Shown here: piece after piece, positions 43,727 through 53,304 of the stretch
Layout: every line of letters begins with the position of its first letter
Position numbering within the stretch: position 1 is the stretch's first letter
Assembly: GCF_003946515.1 (NCBI RefSeq)
Contig: NZ_RHOM01000009.1
Location: 1 to 64,000 of the forward strand
Length of the DNA stretch: 64,000 bases
Reading direction: 5' to 3'
Origin: Companilactobacillus zhongbaensis
GTDB lineage: Bacteria; Bacillota; Bacilli; Lactobacillales; Lactobacillaceae
Notes under the pieces: model-generated
The model's database searches: none
What the model was told of the DNA's origin: nothing
What the model saw: the letters and a program-made list of their open reading frames with translations, nothing else
Translations under genes and position numbers: made by a program

Positions 43727-44341
43727 TTATGCCCCATGCCATCCTGATTCTGACGTATTTGGATTGTTAGGTGCCATCATTTGAGCAGCCGTAGCAATTA
43801 GTCTGCCATCTGTTCCATAAGCACTACCATCATATTTAATAACCACTTGAGCGTGTCCATATGCAGGCTCCTTAGGTGTCACAACAAATCCTCCTGATAT
43901 TGGAGTTGCTGTGTACCCACTTGAAGGATTGCCCTGCATTCCTAAATAATGGGCGTATAGGCTAATAGCATCGTCAGTTGTGTTGACACTTCGATTAGCA
44001 CTTGAGACGTTATTATTTCCATTTGATGTTTGTGTCTTTTGATTAGTTCCAGTAGAAGTCGCCGAATTAGATGACGTGGCATTATTATTGGTCTTTTGAC
44101 CAGAAGTTTGTCCACTAGCATTTTGTTGATCACTAGTTTCTTCCTCTGAATTTTCTTTGTCAGCTTCTGACTTCTTCTCATTCTTCTGCTTCTTGTGTGT
44201 CTTCTTCTTTGAGGAAACTTCACTCTTGGAATCATTATCCCCAGAAGATTTGCTAGCAGATTTATTGCCTCCACAAGCTGTCAAAGATAATGCTAAAACT
44301 GATGCCAATGTAATCAAAATTAATCCTCGAAATTTTTTCAT
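43727..44341 (-). CDS. Lipoprotein with Ser/Lys/Asn-rich linker
   Basis: A 204-residue protein with lipoprotein signal LALSLTACGG (Cys about 23), about 85 residues of low-complexity Ser/Lys/Asn/Thr, and a compact C-terminal domain (DDAISLYAHYLGM...GGFVVTPKEPAYGHAQVVIKY). I do not recognise the C-terminal domain. Located in a cell-surface gene group and transcribed with the acyltransferase upstream. Confidence 0.75.
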   Translation of the reverse strand: MKKFRGLILITLASVLALSLTACGGNKSASKSSGDNDSKSEVSSKKKTHKKQKNEKKSEADKENSEEETSDQQNASGQTSGQKTNNNATSSNSATSTGTNQKTQTSNGNNNVSSANRSVNTTDDAISLYAHYLGMQGNPSSGYTATPISGGFVVTPKEPAYGHAQVVIKYDGSAYGTDGRLIATAAQMMAPNNPNTSESGWHGA

Positions 44342-44386
44342 TATTTTCTCCTTTTGTAGTTCATCAATTTTGGGTCATACTGCATG

Positions 44387-45523
44387 CTAATCAACTTTCT
44401 TTCCAAACGTTTGTCGATACAATCTATCAAATACTTCAACAATTGCAGACTTGATTCGGACCACCATTACTATGAAAATAAGTCGAATTTTATCAATAAG
44501 GACACAACTAACCATGATACCCAGTACAGCCATGAATCCATACACATTTACCATCAGTAGATCATCCATCTGTGGAAATATAAAATGTTTCCATAGCTGT
44601 TTTTTAACAAAAATATTCTCAGTAATTAAATAGACTGCGAATATATTCATTGCAAATCGGTTGATCATACGACTGTAGATTGGCCTTAGATTTACGAATA
44701 AAACAAAAAGACCCGCTGCAGATAGTAAAGCAAAAATCCCAGTATATATTCTTATGTATCTATACTTCAAGACAGTAATGTCATAAAAAGAAATACCGTA
44801 AATGATTACCACACTACTAAGAAATAATATTAATCCTATACAAGATCTAAGAATTCTTGTCTTGGTGTTGGTCTGAATAAACGTCCTTACATAATAACCA
44901 ATCATATACGATGTGATAACAATTCCTAAACCAACAGTTTCTGAGGCTACATGATTATTCAGAAGAGGAAAAACACCGCAAGCAATAGAAAGAATAATAA
45001 TAATGTTTCTCATTTCCGATTCAGATCTATCAACAATGGATTTATTGATATATGGCAGCAACAGCATGAGTAAAATAAATGCAGTTACAAACCAATAATG
45101 ATTAAACGTTAACGGTAAGACTGACATGGGTACATTAGGAACTTGATTAAACGGCATTAGTGGATCGATCATGTTAGGAAAATTGTTCATTTGCCAACTA
45201 TTTTGTACTGCTAAAAGCAAAAATAAAATGGCATAGAAATACATTTGAAGATAAATTTTAATAGATTTTTTGTAGGAATCAGTAATTTTAATACTTTTAT
45301 TTCCTAAATAAAATCCTGTTATCATTACAAATAAATAAACTCCAATATCTCCTAAGGGTAAAAATATCAATGATTCAAATGCTTTGAACCCATCCCCTTT
45401 AGCTAACAACTGATCGGCTCTCGGACCCTGAGCCCAAAGGCTAAAATGATGTAAGGTTATCAGTAACATACTAATAATTCTCATCAATTCTATATTGGAA
45501 TTTCTCTCCAAAATTCTTTTCAC
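44387..45523 (-). CDS. Acyltransferase family 3 membrane protein
   Basis: A 378-residue protein with about 10 transmembrane helices. The N-terminal SNIELMRIISMLLITLHHFS carries the His-x-F/Y motif of acyltransferase-3 (OafA-like) enzymes, which O-acetylate surface sugars. It sits between two GT39-like genes, suggesting polysaccharide or lipid modification. Substrate unknown. Confidence 0.82.
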   Translation of the reverse strand: MKRILERNSNIELMRIISMLLITLHHFSLWAQGPRADQLLAKGDGFKAFESLIFLPLGDIGVYLFVMITGFYLGNKSIKITDSYKKSIKIYLQMYFYAILFLLLAVQNSWQMNNFPNMIDPLMPFNQVPNVPMSVLPLTFNHYWFVTAFILLMLLLPYINKSIVDRSESEMRNIIIILSIACGVFPLLNNHVASETVGLGIVITSYMIGYYVRTFIQTNTKTRILRSCIGLILFLSSVVIIYGISFYDITVLKYRYIRIYTGIFALLSAAGLFVLFVNLRPIYSRMINRFAMNIFAVYLITENIFVKKQLWKHFIFPQMDDLLMVNVYGFMAVLGIMVSCVLIDKIRLIFIVMVVRIKSAIVEVFDRLYRQTFGKKVD

Positions 45524-45569
45524 TCTATCCTCCCCAAAACCCCATTAAAACCATTAATAAAACTATCCA

Positions 45570-46988
45570 CTAATCCAAAAAATTCTCATCAGTTATTTTA
45601 AAATCAGGAATTGTCCTGTTTTGGAACAATCTTTCACTCCTTTTTTTTCGTTCCCCAACCATTTCGGCCAGGTAATCAACCCCCGCTCCAGCAAATATGG
45701 ATAAAATTGGTAAAAACTCAATTCGATATCGTCCCTGCACCTCAATAATTAACTCAACTAACGCAAATCCCAAAATCGTTAAAGTTAACAGTAGAATCCT
45801 GGAATCAATCTTGCTCTTTAGCAATCTAATTGATCCTACCCAGGAAAATATAATTATCGTAAAGCTACCTAGAAATCCTATAATTGTTACTATCCTTAAT
45901 AAATTTTGAGAATGTATTTTATCAAAGCTAGTAAATTGGAATACATCCGAGCTTCTTGACCAAAGTATCGACATTTTATGGGCAAATAAAGATATCCAAC
46001 TGTTATTATTGTTTAGATTTTCGATTTGTTCTGTTAAAACCTGTTTCTCTTTGGCCTTATTAGTCTCCCTGGAAGACGATGCATTCAGCATTTCATCTAA
46101 TTGCTTGGAATACATCCCATTAGAATCATAATTTAAGCCTGCAATAAACTTCCATTCAGTATCCGTATCAGCTAAGCCGTATTGATTCAAACCAGAGGCT
46201 TTGATAAGTTCATTTGCAGAAAAGATAGTCATCAAGCAAATCGCTGTCAGAGCAAAAGTTCGAATGATGATTGGTTTAGGTTTGTTATTGAAGATCCACC
46301 AAATTGAGTAGCAAATAATGGCAATCAAAATTACTGGGCCAATGGGACGCACTATCCATCCTAAAGACAAAGTTAAACCTGACAAGCAGTATGACCACAA
46401 TTTATTTATCGTAACTAAATAAAAAGTCAGTAAAAACAGTAATGATGCTAAATATTGATTGTTTACTTGGCTATTGAGTGCAAACCAGTCTAAATCAATA
46501 GCCAGTATGATCACTGCGATCCGAGAAAGCTTGATATTATTAAAAAGTTTGTTAGACAAGCAATAAGTGACAATCAAAATCAATCCTTGAACAATCACAT
46601 TTAATAACTGCATAACAAAAATGTGATGTCCAAACAGTTTAACTATCGTCATGACGTATATCATAAATCCGCTCTGATAAGCATATTTTGCGAAATAATC
46701 ATTTGGAGAATTAAACAAAGGATTTCCCATTAGAGCACCTGGAGATTTCTTCCAAAACATCTTAAAATCACTAACTTGAATATTCGGCACTACACTGATC
46801 CACTTAAAGGCAACCACCATAAAAGCAAGTATGATGGCAACCAGAAAAAGCCTATTTAACAAAGTATCATCAGTGGGAACTCTCCAGGCCACGTATATAG
46901 CTAACAATACCAGCAATGAAAATCCACCAGATAAAACAACGGTGACTTTAGAATCAGGAATCAAGTAGTTGTGCATGAAAAAAACCAC
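45570..46988 (-). CDS. Multi-pass membrane glycosyltransferase-like protein (GT39 type), copy 2
   Basis: A 472-residue paralogue of the gene at 41619 (FKMFWKKSPGALMGNPLF; QGRYRIEFLPIL). The sequence upstream (46989-47075) aligns with the first helix of copy 1, but its frame is closed by TAG and shifted near a run of seven T, so this gene probably lost its original first helix and starts at GTG 46988 or ATG 46976. Whether it works without it is unclear. Confidence 0.72.
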   Translation of the reverse strand: MVFFMHNYLIPDSKVTVVLSGGFSLLVLLAIYVAWRVPTDDTLLNRLFLVAIILAFMVVAFKWISVVPNIQVSDFKMFWKKSPGALMGNPLFNSPNDYFAKYAYQSGFMIYVMTIVKLFGHHIFVMQLLNVIVQGLILIVTYCLSNKLFNNIKLSRIAVIILAIDLDWFALNSQVNNQYLASLLFLLTFYLVTINKLWSYCLSGLTLSLGWIVRPIGPVILIAIICYSIWWIFNNKPKPIIIRTFALTAICLMTIFSANELIKASGLNQYGLADTDTEWKFIAGLNYDSNGMYSKQLDEMLNASSSRETNKAKEKQVLTEQIENLNNNNSWISLFAHKMSILWSRSSDVFQFTSFDKIHSQNLLRIVTIIGFLGSFTIIIFSWVGSIRLLKSKIDSRILLLTLTILGFALVELIIEVQGRYRIEFLPILSIFAGAGVDYLAEMVGERKKRSERLFQNRTIPDFKITDENFLD

Positions 46989-47040
46989 ACTAAAACATTG
47001 AAACGATTGTAGTAAAAATAAAAAAACAGAGTAATATCAA

Positions 47041-47703
47041 TCGAGCTGAGATATTTTGCAATTTAGAAATAATTATTCATTCCCTTCAAGGACATTTTTA
47101 GTTCTTATCGATATTAGAATCTTCTCAATCTAAAGAAATCTGAAAATAAGTGCAATTTATAATGAATAATTGTTTTAACAACCTAACAATATCAGTGGTA
47201 TAAGCCAATGCATAGTGCTTTTATCAAATTTAATAATCTAAAAATTGCAGAAATGAAAATCCGATTATATTCGTTCTAATTTAATTTTGTTAATTTATAT
47301 TTATTATTTATACATAAATGGATTTTTTGCTGTTTCAATTGATTTATTTGAAATATAATATCCACCTTTTCTTTAATTAAAAGTAATTAATACTGTTATC
47401 AACATGAAAACATATGAATAATTAGTTGAAAATTTTTTATATAAATTAGAAAATTAATAAGTTAACGTATTCAAAACTAGTCAATTTTGACGATAACAAA
47501 TTAATTTCACAATCACTCCCGCCAAATCGACCCCAATTCTTGTTTTTCACATTATAAATTTTCAATTAATAAACCTATTAATTTTTATATTTTAAAAATA
47601 TCATTTATTTTTTCTTAAATTATTGTATAATTGATATAAATTGACAGCGCTCTCAGATTTTTCCGGGAAACGCATCAAGTTTAAAGGGAAAAGGGGATTT
47701 TTT
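47041..47703. other. AT-rich gene-free interval
   Basis: About 660 bases, very AT-rich with long T/A runs. No supported gene or element copy; it presumably carries the promoter of the following surface protein gene. Confidence 0.6.
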
Positions 47704-48753
47704 ATGACATATAAAAAAGCTTTATTATCATCGACTTTTGCCATCGCTATGGCTTTGACAGGAGTTGCTGCTGTTCAAGGTTCAGCTGATGCTGCAACTG
47801 TTGACACCGACTCAACATCTTCTGTAGCAACTACTGCTCCAACTGCTGAAGTGGGCGAAACAGCCGAAGTAGGAACAACCGCTGAAGTTGCACCTGTTGG
47901 CGAAACTGCTTCAACTGCAAGTACAAGCGAAACTGTTCCTGCAGCAACCTTGACACCAGCTCAAACTACTGATGCTCAAGACGAAAGCAATACTGCCGCT
48001 ACTGCAGGTACTGCCGCAACAGCTGGTACTGCTGGAACTGCAGCCACTGCCGGTACCGCTGCTACAGCCGGAACTGCAGCTACTTCAGCTAATACTGAAG
48101 ATCAAACAGCCAACACTCAAGCTACTGCAACAGTTGATCCTGCAACACAAGCTGCCTCAACTAATGCTGGTGACACAACTACAGCCCCTGCTGGAACATC
48201 AAATCCAACTTATGATAACGACTCAGTTACTACAGCTATCAAGAATGCCGAAGACATTCCTGTCGTAGCTAACGTTGTCGCTGGAGCAACTGGTTTAGTT
48301 AAACCAACTACTAATACCTTAGGTAACGCTGCACACTCACTTCAAAACAAAGTGATCGATGGCGTTGGCCAAATTCCACTAGTTGGTGGCATTGCTTCAA
48401 CAATTATGAAAATTGCTCAACCATTAGATCTAGTTGATAACGCTCTTGGTGGAGCTTACGGCTTAGTTACTGGAAAGAGTGACTTGATCCCTGATCCAGA
48501 CAACTCGGATGAAGAAACAACAACACCAGTAGTAAGCAACGCAAACTACACTAACTACCAAATCAACAAAACAGTAACAACTTTGGATAACGCACCTCTT
48601 TACGATCAAGTGCAACAATTACAAAGTCGTTCACTAGCACCAAATACTGATTGGTTCACAGACATCATCAGAATCAATAACAACACGGGTCAAACTTACT
48701 ACCGTGTTTCAACTAACGAATACGTTAACGCAAACGACGTACAAGTAAATTAA
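47704..48753 (+). CDS. Secreted surface protein with Thr/Ala repeats and SLAP-like end, copy 1
   Basis: A 349-residue exported protein. Signal peptide about 1-37 (ending SADAAT). A Thr/Ala/Glu/Gly-rich region contains a hexapeptide-like tandem run (GTAATA repeats, about 95-135). A conserved core follows (VAGATGLVKPTTNTLGNAAH; IMKIAQPLDLVDNALGG), then a C-terminal SLAP-like module (YYRVSTNEYVNANDVQV). The start at 47704 follows AAGGGGA. Related to the protein at 53305; probably non-covalently wall-bound. The repeat could vary in length. Confidence 0.8.
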   Translation: MTYKKALLSSTFAIAMALTGVAAVQGSADAATVDTDSTSSVATTAPTAEVGETAEVGTTAEVAPVGETASTASTSETVPAATLTPAQTTDAQDESNTAATAGTAATAGTAGTAATAGTAATAGTAATSANTEDQTANTQATATVDPATQAASTNAGDTTTAPAGTSNPTYDNDSVTTAIKNAEDIPVVANVVAGATGLVKPTTNTLGNAAHSLQNKVIDGVGQIPLVGGIASTIMKIAQPLDLVDNALGGAYGLVTGKSDLIPDPDNSDEETTTPVVSNANYTNYQINKTVTTLDNAPLYDQVQQLQSRSLAPNTDWFTDIIRINNNTGQTYYRVSTNEYVNANDVQVN

Positions 48754-48799
48754 TTTTTCCAATCCTCCTCAATTCTAAAAATTAACGAATCTCATGCGC

Positions 48800-48842
48800 T
48801 TAAAGAGACCCTGATAAAAAATCGGGGTCTCTTTTTATTATG
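48800..48842 (+). terminator. Terminator after surface protein copy 1
   Basis: AAAGAGACCC-TGATAAAAAATC-GGGGTCTCTTTTT. Confidence 0.85.
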
Positions 48843-48961
48843 CGTTCCAGCGGTATTGTTAGCGCTTACTTAAAATGCTATCATATACTTATTCGTAACT
48901 TTTCAAGTTATACCAAATGTATATTGTATACAATTAAAAAAATCAGAAAGCAGGTGAAATA

Positions 48962-49501
48962 ATGGATCAAACAAAAATTAGATTCGATAAAAAACGTCTA
49001 GCAGATACATTGTTTGACCTGCTTGAAGATGAAGAATTAGATGAGATCTCTGTTGAAGATCTTTGCGAAGCTGCCGATTTGGAATACCATACTTTTTACG
49101 TATATTACTCCGATTTAGACGACGTCTTTGAAGAATACAAATGCGAAGTGTACAACGAAGTATCACAAGCCCTATCATTGACCAATAGCGATTTAGGAAA
49201 CATCTTAGACGTCTTCGACCGAACAATGGCCAACAACTTCAAAGGCTTCTGCCAGTTGTGCCTCTACAAAAAGCACTACGATCTAACCGACAAATTGCAA
49301 AGAAAATTATTCACCGAATTAGAAGCCGCCTTATTAGTAAATCAAACATCAGCCAACGATCAACTGGTATTGCAGTATTTGTCTAGTGGACTGATCAATT
49401 CATACATCTACTGGTTTGAACATCCACAAAACTTCAACTACCAAGCATTAAGGATTATCAACCGTCAAATCATCCAGTCGAATTTAGCAATGATACGTTA
49501 A
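48962..49501 (+). CDS. TetR-like regulator
   Basis: A 179-residue regulator. The N-terminal HTH (TLFDLLEDEELDEISVEDLCEAADLEYHTFYVYYSDLDDVFEEY, about residues 13-55) fits TetR-type proteins though helix 3 is atypical. No ligand motif recognised. Targets are unknown; the adjacent surface protein and GH3 genes are candidates. Confidence 0.75.
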   Translation: MDQTKIRFDKKRLADTLFDLLEDEELDEISVEDLCEAADLEYHTFYVYYSDLDDVFEEYKCEVYNEVSQALSLTNSDLGNILDVFDRTMANNFKGFCQLCLYKKHYDLTDKLQRKLFTELEAALLVNQTSANDQLVLQYLSSGLINSYIYWFEHPQNFNYQALRIINRQIIQSNLAMIR

Positions 49502-49536
49502 CACCAAGCAGCCATTTTTATGGCTGCTTTTTTGTT
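49502..49536 (+). terminator. Terminator of the TetR-like gene
   Basis: AAGCAGCCAT-TTTT-ATGGCTGCTTTTTT. Confidence 0.85.
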
Positions 49537-49568
49537 TTGTTGGTGGAGATAGTGGTGATAGATTTTGT

Positions 49569-49758
49569 GGTGGTTCAATGCCGGTTCCGGGGCGGGGCGC
49601 TATATGGGATTGGAACGCTGTGGACATCGATTTGAACTACCCAGGAAGTTCGCCTGGGCATTTCAAATACGAGTCTTTCACTAGGCAATAAATTGCCTAG
49701 TGAAATCTCACAGCTGAACCCATATAGCGCCCCGCCCCTCCACCTAGATAGAGGTCAT
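49569..49758 (-). repeat. Intergenic structured element, copy 7 (short form)
   Basis: Minus strand: left arm GGGGCGGGGCGCTATATGGG, hairpin A (TTTCACTAGGCAATT / AATTGCCTAGTGAAA with TTTA-like loop), hairpin B (ATTTGAAATGCCCAGG / CCTGGGTAGTTCAAAT), GCGTTCCA, right arm CCCATATAGCGCCCCGCCCC, end box GGCATTGAACC. The outer stem has a sequence unrelated to the other copies but is a perfect match to itself. Confidence 0.85.
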
Positions 49759-49915
49759 AACAACTCTCTGACTTTTTTATATGCTCCACTCAAGTATCTT
49801 CAAATCGGCACTACTCTTTTCCTTATTTTTCACATGTCTATCTCAATGCTCTTCAGAATGCCAAAAACCAATAACCAAAATAATTTTGCTCGAAATGATA
49901 AGTGTACTTCTCTAA

Positions 49916-50246
49916 CAAAAATCAAAAAGATAGAAACCCAAGTAAAGATCATAGGACCGAAAACAACTAGATACATCGCCCCAAACCGCAGCAATTAAAT
50001 CCAGAAAAACTAAGTACCGTAACACCCCACCAACAAATGTATTATTAACAACCTTAGGTTCTGCGGGAGGGTGGAGGGAATTCGCCGTCAGCCGCGAAAT
50101 TTTCGTTTGCACGGCATGGGCCGTGCTTACGAAAAGACCCAGCTTTGAGATGTCCAAGGCGCTCTTCCTTGGATAGCTCAAAGTGGGTCCGCAGCGTTCC
50201 ACGGCGCAATTCCCGGAACCCTCCCGCAGAACCGGCAGTGAACCAC
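49916..50246 (+). repeat. Intergenic structured element, copy 8
   Basis: ATCAAAAAGATAGAAAC, AAGTACCGT, left arm GGTTCTGCGGGAGGGTGG, hairpins A and B as in copy 6 but with one loop change (GCGCTCTT), GCGTTCCACGG, full right arm GAATTCCC-like AATTCCCGGAACCCTCCC and end box GGCAGTGAACC. It lies head-to-head with copy 7. Confidence 0.88.
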
Positions 50247-50290
50247 AAACAAAAAAAGACCAGATATAATATCTGATCTCTCTCAATAAA

Positions 50291-50389
50291 TTAATTATTA
50301 TCCACGAATAATGCGTTTAAAATCTCCGGCATATTGGAGACATACTCGCCTATCGTATGAAAAATACTTTTTATATCAAAATTACCCAT
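50291..50389 (-). CDS. Small peptide ORF (32 aa) after the GH3 gene
   Basis: An ORF starting MGNFDIKSIFHTIGEYV and ending VDNN, with CGGAGG 9 bases before the ATG; the site abuts the GH3 stop codon. The middle could form an amphipathic helix. Not recognised. The ribosome site and coupled position argue it is real; its short length argues caution. Confidence 0.5.
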   Translation of the reverse strand: MGNFDIKSIFHTIGEYVSNMPEILNALFVDNN

Positions 50390-50404
50390 AACAAAAACCT
50401 CCGT

Positions 50405-53281
50405 TTACCAATTTTGACCATTGATCGACATAGTAGAAGCTACGTCGTTTGGTGTGTATGAATCAACAGGTACGTTATAAGTTTTGGCAAATGTATTGGA
50501 ATTCATGATTGAAGTCAATACACGTTTAGCTGATCTTTGTAGGTCACCTAATTCAAGCTTATTGCCACCTACTGGTAAGACTGAAGCTCCGACTTGAATT
50601 GGTACTTGTGTTCCACCTGGCATGATCAAATCGTTACCAGCGTGAAGTACGGCGTCTGTATCGGTTAAACTCTTGAGACTGAACCAATCAGTCATGACTC
50701 CACCTTTGAAGCCCCACTCGCCACGTAAGATGTTCGTCAATAGATCGTAGTTAGCAGCTAAATAAGTGCCGTTTACTCGATTGTATGATGACATTACGTA
50801 TTGTGGTTGAGCGTCTTTTACGGCGATTTCAAAGCCTTTGAGATAGATTTCTCTTAAGGCTTGTTCACCGATGACAGAGTTTGTGACGAAACGGTTTGTT
50901 TCTTCATTGTTAGCAGCGAAATGTTTGATAGTCGTACCAACTCCAGGGTTGGATTGGACACCTTTTGTTTCAGCTGCAGCCATCGTTCCGGTTACTAGTG
51001 GATCTTCAGAATAGTATTCGAAGTTTCTACCATTCAATGGATTACGATGGATGTTCATACCTGGAGCTAACCAAGTATCAATGCCTAGTTCGAGCATTTC
51101 TTTTCCAACAGCATTACCAACGCTGTAGACCATCATTGGGTCCCAAGTTTGAGCCATCAAAGTTCCGATTGGCCAAGCTGTAGCGTATTGATAAACTGTC
51201 TTACCGTTAACTGAACCAACTGGAGTCAATCTTAAACCAGCAGGACCATCAGAGTTGACTGAAACGGGAACTCCTCGGTCTAATAAAGCTGATGTTGTTT
51301 GACCAGCAGCTCCGGGAACGATAGTTGAAGCACCACCAACGATAACAGAATCGTTAGCTCCGCCACCTAAACCGGCCTGATTTTTTAAAGCTTCAAAGCC
51401 TTCGGCATTTAAGTCGAGGTTACCATTAACAATCTTACTCAATTGCTTAGTTGAAAGGCTTGCGATGAATTGATCCATCGTGATATTGCCTGTGTAAACA
51501 TCGAATAAAGAAGCGTTTTGAGCAGCTGGTGCTACTGTTTGAACATTTTGCTTGTATCCGTTGTAAGGTAACATTTGGCTACTGTTTTCGTTCACGATCG
51601 TTGTGACCGTATTTTTATCATATGGTGATGCATTATCACCTAAGGCTCCATTCAAACTAGCTGGATCTAAGGTAATAACTGGTGCTGAAGCTACTTCTTG
51701 CGCTTGGCCTGCAGGAACAAAAGTATTCCCGTTGCCGTGCAATTGTGTTGGATCAGCGTCAGGCATCATTTCGTTAGCAAGTTGTTCCGTCGTTACCTTG
51801 TTAGGTAAGTTCAAAACAGCCGCCACGTGGGTATTTCTTGAACTATTACCGATCCGGATAAGGTAGTTACCTGGATCCATAATATAGCTGGCACTGTTAG
51901 TGTCATAACTAGCCATATTATAAAGTGGGAATGACAAGGTCAAAGTTTGACTTTGGCCTGGTGCCAAGTTATCAGTTTTAGCATAAGCAGCTAAGTTTTG
52001 GAAAGCTTTATCAACTGTCCCAGCTGGTGCAGAGTAATATTCTTGAACTACTTCACGTCCAGAATAAGTGTCACCAACGTTGGTAACTTGAACTTCACTA
52101 ATTAAATTGTTGCCATCAACATAAACTTGTTGTGGTTGAATTTGGAAGTTAGTGTATGATTCACCAAAACCGAATTCATACTTTGGTGTCACATTGTAAG
52201 TATCAAAATAACGATAACCTACATAGATACCTTCTGAATAAGGTTCAGTCATTGAATTACCATCATTCTCAGCAAAGGTAGCTGAAGATGGATAGTCAGA
52301 ATAGTTTTGGGCCCAAGTGTCTGCTAATTTACCAGAAGGAGTTACTGCACCACTGATCAAATCAGCTGCAGCAAGGCCTGTATTTTGGCCACCTTGAGAA
52401 ACTAGCAAAATACTCTTCAAGTTAGGAACCTCATTTAAAAAGTTCATATCGATCGGAGCACCGACATTTAGGAGTAAAACACTGTTGTTGTATAAGTTAG
52501 AAATATTTTTGATATTAGCAATTTCATTATCTGACAACAAGTAATCGCCTTGAGCATTTTTGCGGTCCGAGCCTTCACCAGCATTACGTGAAACCACGTA
52601 AATACCAACATCAGCAGGAGCTGCAGCGAATTCTTCTTGAGAAATTGCTGGATCAGAATAATTAAAAGTACTCAATAAAACGGCAGTTTTATTGAAAGCT
52701 GCTTCTTTTTGATTGTAATCAGCAGCAATATTATTCAACCAATCATTAGATGTGATCGTATAACCAGCATCTTTTAATCCATCCCAAATATTGATTGTTT
52801 GACGTGGATTAACATTACCAGAACCAGTTCCACCTTTAACAGTACCGTATGCACCAGCACCAAAAAGGGCAATCGATTGATCAGTCGAGATCGGCAATGA
52901 ATTATCTTTATTTTGAAGCAAAACCATACCGTCTTCGGCAGCAGAAGTCGACAATTGTGAATTAGCGATTTCTTGAGCATTAGGTTGCCCATCGGAAACA
53001 GTATCAGCCTGAGTATTTGCGACGACATTAGTCTCAGGCGTTATTTGCTCTACAGCAGAAGTGTCAGAAACATCAGCTTCAGTTGTATCAGAAACAACGT
53101 CCAAACTAGGATCCGTCGTCTTGGAAACTTCATCAGTTGTTGTGGGAGCTTCGACTTCAGTAGTCATTTGCTCCACATCAGCAGCTTTAACAGTATCACT
53201 AGAATAACCGATCGTTCCAAAAATGAATGTTGCAATCAAACTAGTCAATACTGAAATGAGTTTCACCTGAGAATGTTTCAT
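50405..53281 (-). CDS. Secreted glycoside hydrolase family 3 enzyme, permuted domain order
   Basis: A 958-residue beta-glucosidase-type enzyme. After a signal peptide (about 1-33) and a Thr/Asp/Glu-rich linker comes the GH3 C-terminal alpha/beta domain (IALFGAGAYGTVKGG...), then a fibronectin III-like segment (VQVTNVGDTYSGREVVQEYY, about 395-475). The catalytic barrel comes last (DGPAGLRLTP, GRNFEYYSEDP, KHFAANNEETNR, and GVMTDWFS with the nucleophile Asp). Usual GH3 order is barrel first; the reversed order is known in some Ruminococcus-type enzymes. No LPXTG or SLAP module is seen at the end. Confidence 0.88.
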   Translation of the reverse strand: MKHSQVKLISVLTSLIATFIFGTIGYSSDTVKAADVEQMTTEVEAPTTTDEVSKTTDPSLDVVSDTTEADVSDTSAVEQITPETNVVANTQADTVSDGQPNAQEIANSQLSTSAAEDGMVLLQNKDNSLPISTDQSIALFGAGAYGTVKGGTGSGNVNPRQTINIWDGLKDAGYTITSNDWLNNIAADYNQKEAAFNKTAVLLSTFNYSDPAISQEEFAAAPADVGIYVVSRNAGEGSDRKNAQGDYLLSDNEIANIKNISNLYNNSVLLLNVGAPIDMNFLNEVPNLKSILLVSQGGQNTGLAAADLISGAVTPSGKLADTWAQNYSDYPSSATFAENDGNSMTEPYSEGIYVGYRYFDTYNVTPKYEFGFGESYTNFQIQPQQVYVDGNNLISEVQVTNVGDTYSGREVVQEYYSAPAGTVDKAFQNLAAYAKTDNLAPGQSQTLTLSFPLYNMASYDTNSASYIMDPGNYLIRIGNSSRNTHVAAVLNLPNKVTTEQLANEMMPDADPTQLHGNGNTFVPAGQAQEVASAPVITLDPASLNGALGDNASPYDKNTVTTIVNENSSQMLPYNGYKQNVQTVAPAAQNASLFDVYTGNITMDQFIASLSTKQLSKIVNGNLDLNAEGFEALKNQAGLGGGANDSVIVGGASTIVPGAAGQTTSALLDRGVPVSVNSDGPAGLRLTPVGSVNGKTVYQYATAWPIGTLMAQTWDPMMVYSVGNAVGKEMLELGIDTWLAPGMNIHRNPLNGRNFEYYSEDPLVTGTMAAAETKGVQSNPGVGTTIKHFAANNEETNRFVTNSVIGEQALREIYLKGFEIAVKDAQPQYVMSSYNRVNGTYLAANYDLLTNILRGEWGFKGGVMTDWFSLKSLTDTDAVLHAGNDLIMPGGTQVPIQVGASVLPVGGNKLELGDLQRSAKRVLTSIMNSNTFAKTYNVPVDSYTPNDVASTMSINGQNW

Positions 53282-53304
53282 TTCCTCACCTCATTATTTT
53301 TTGA

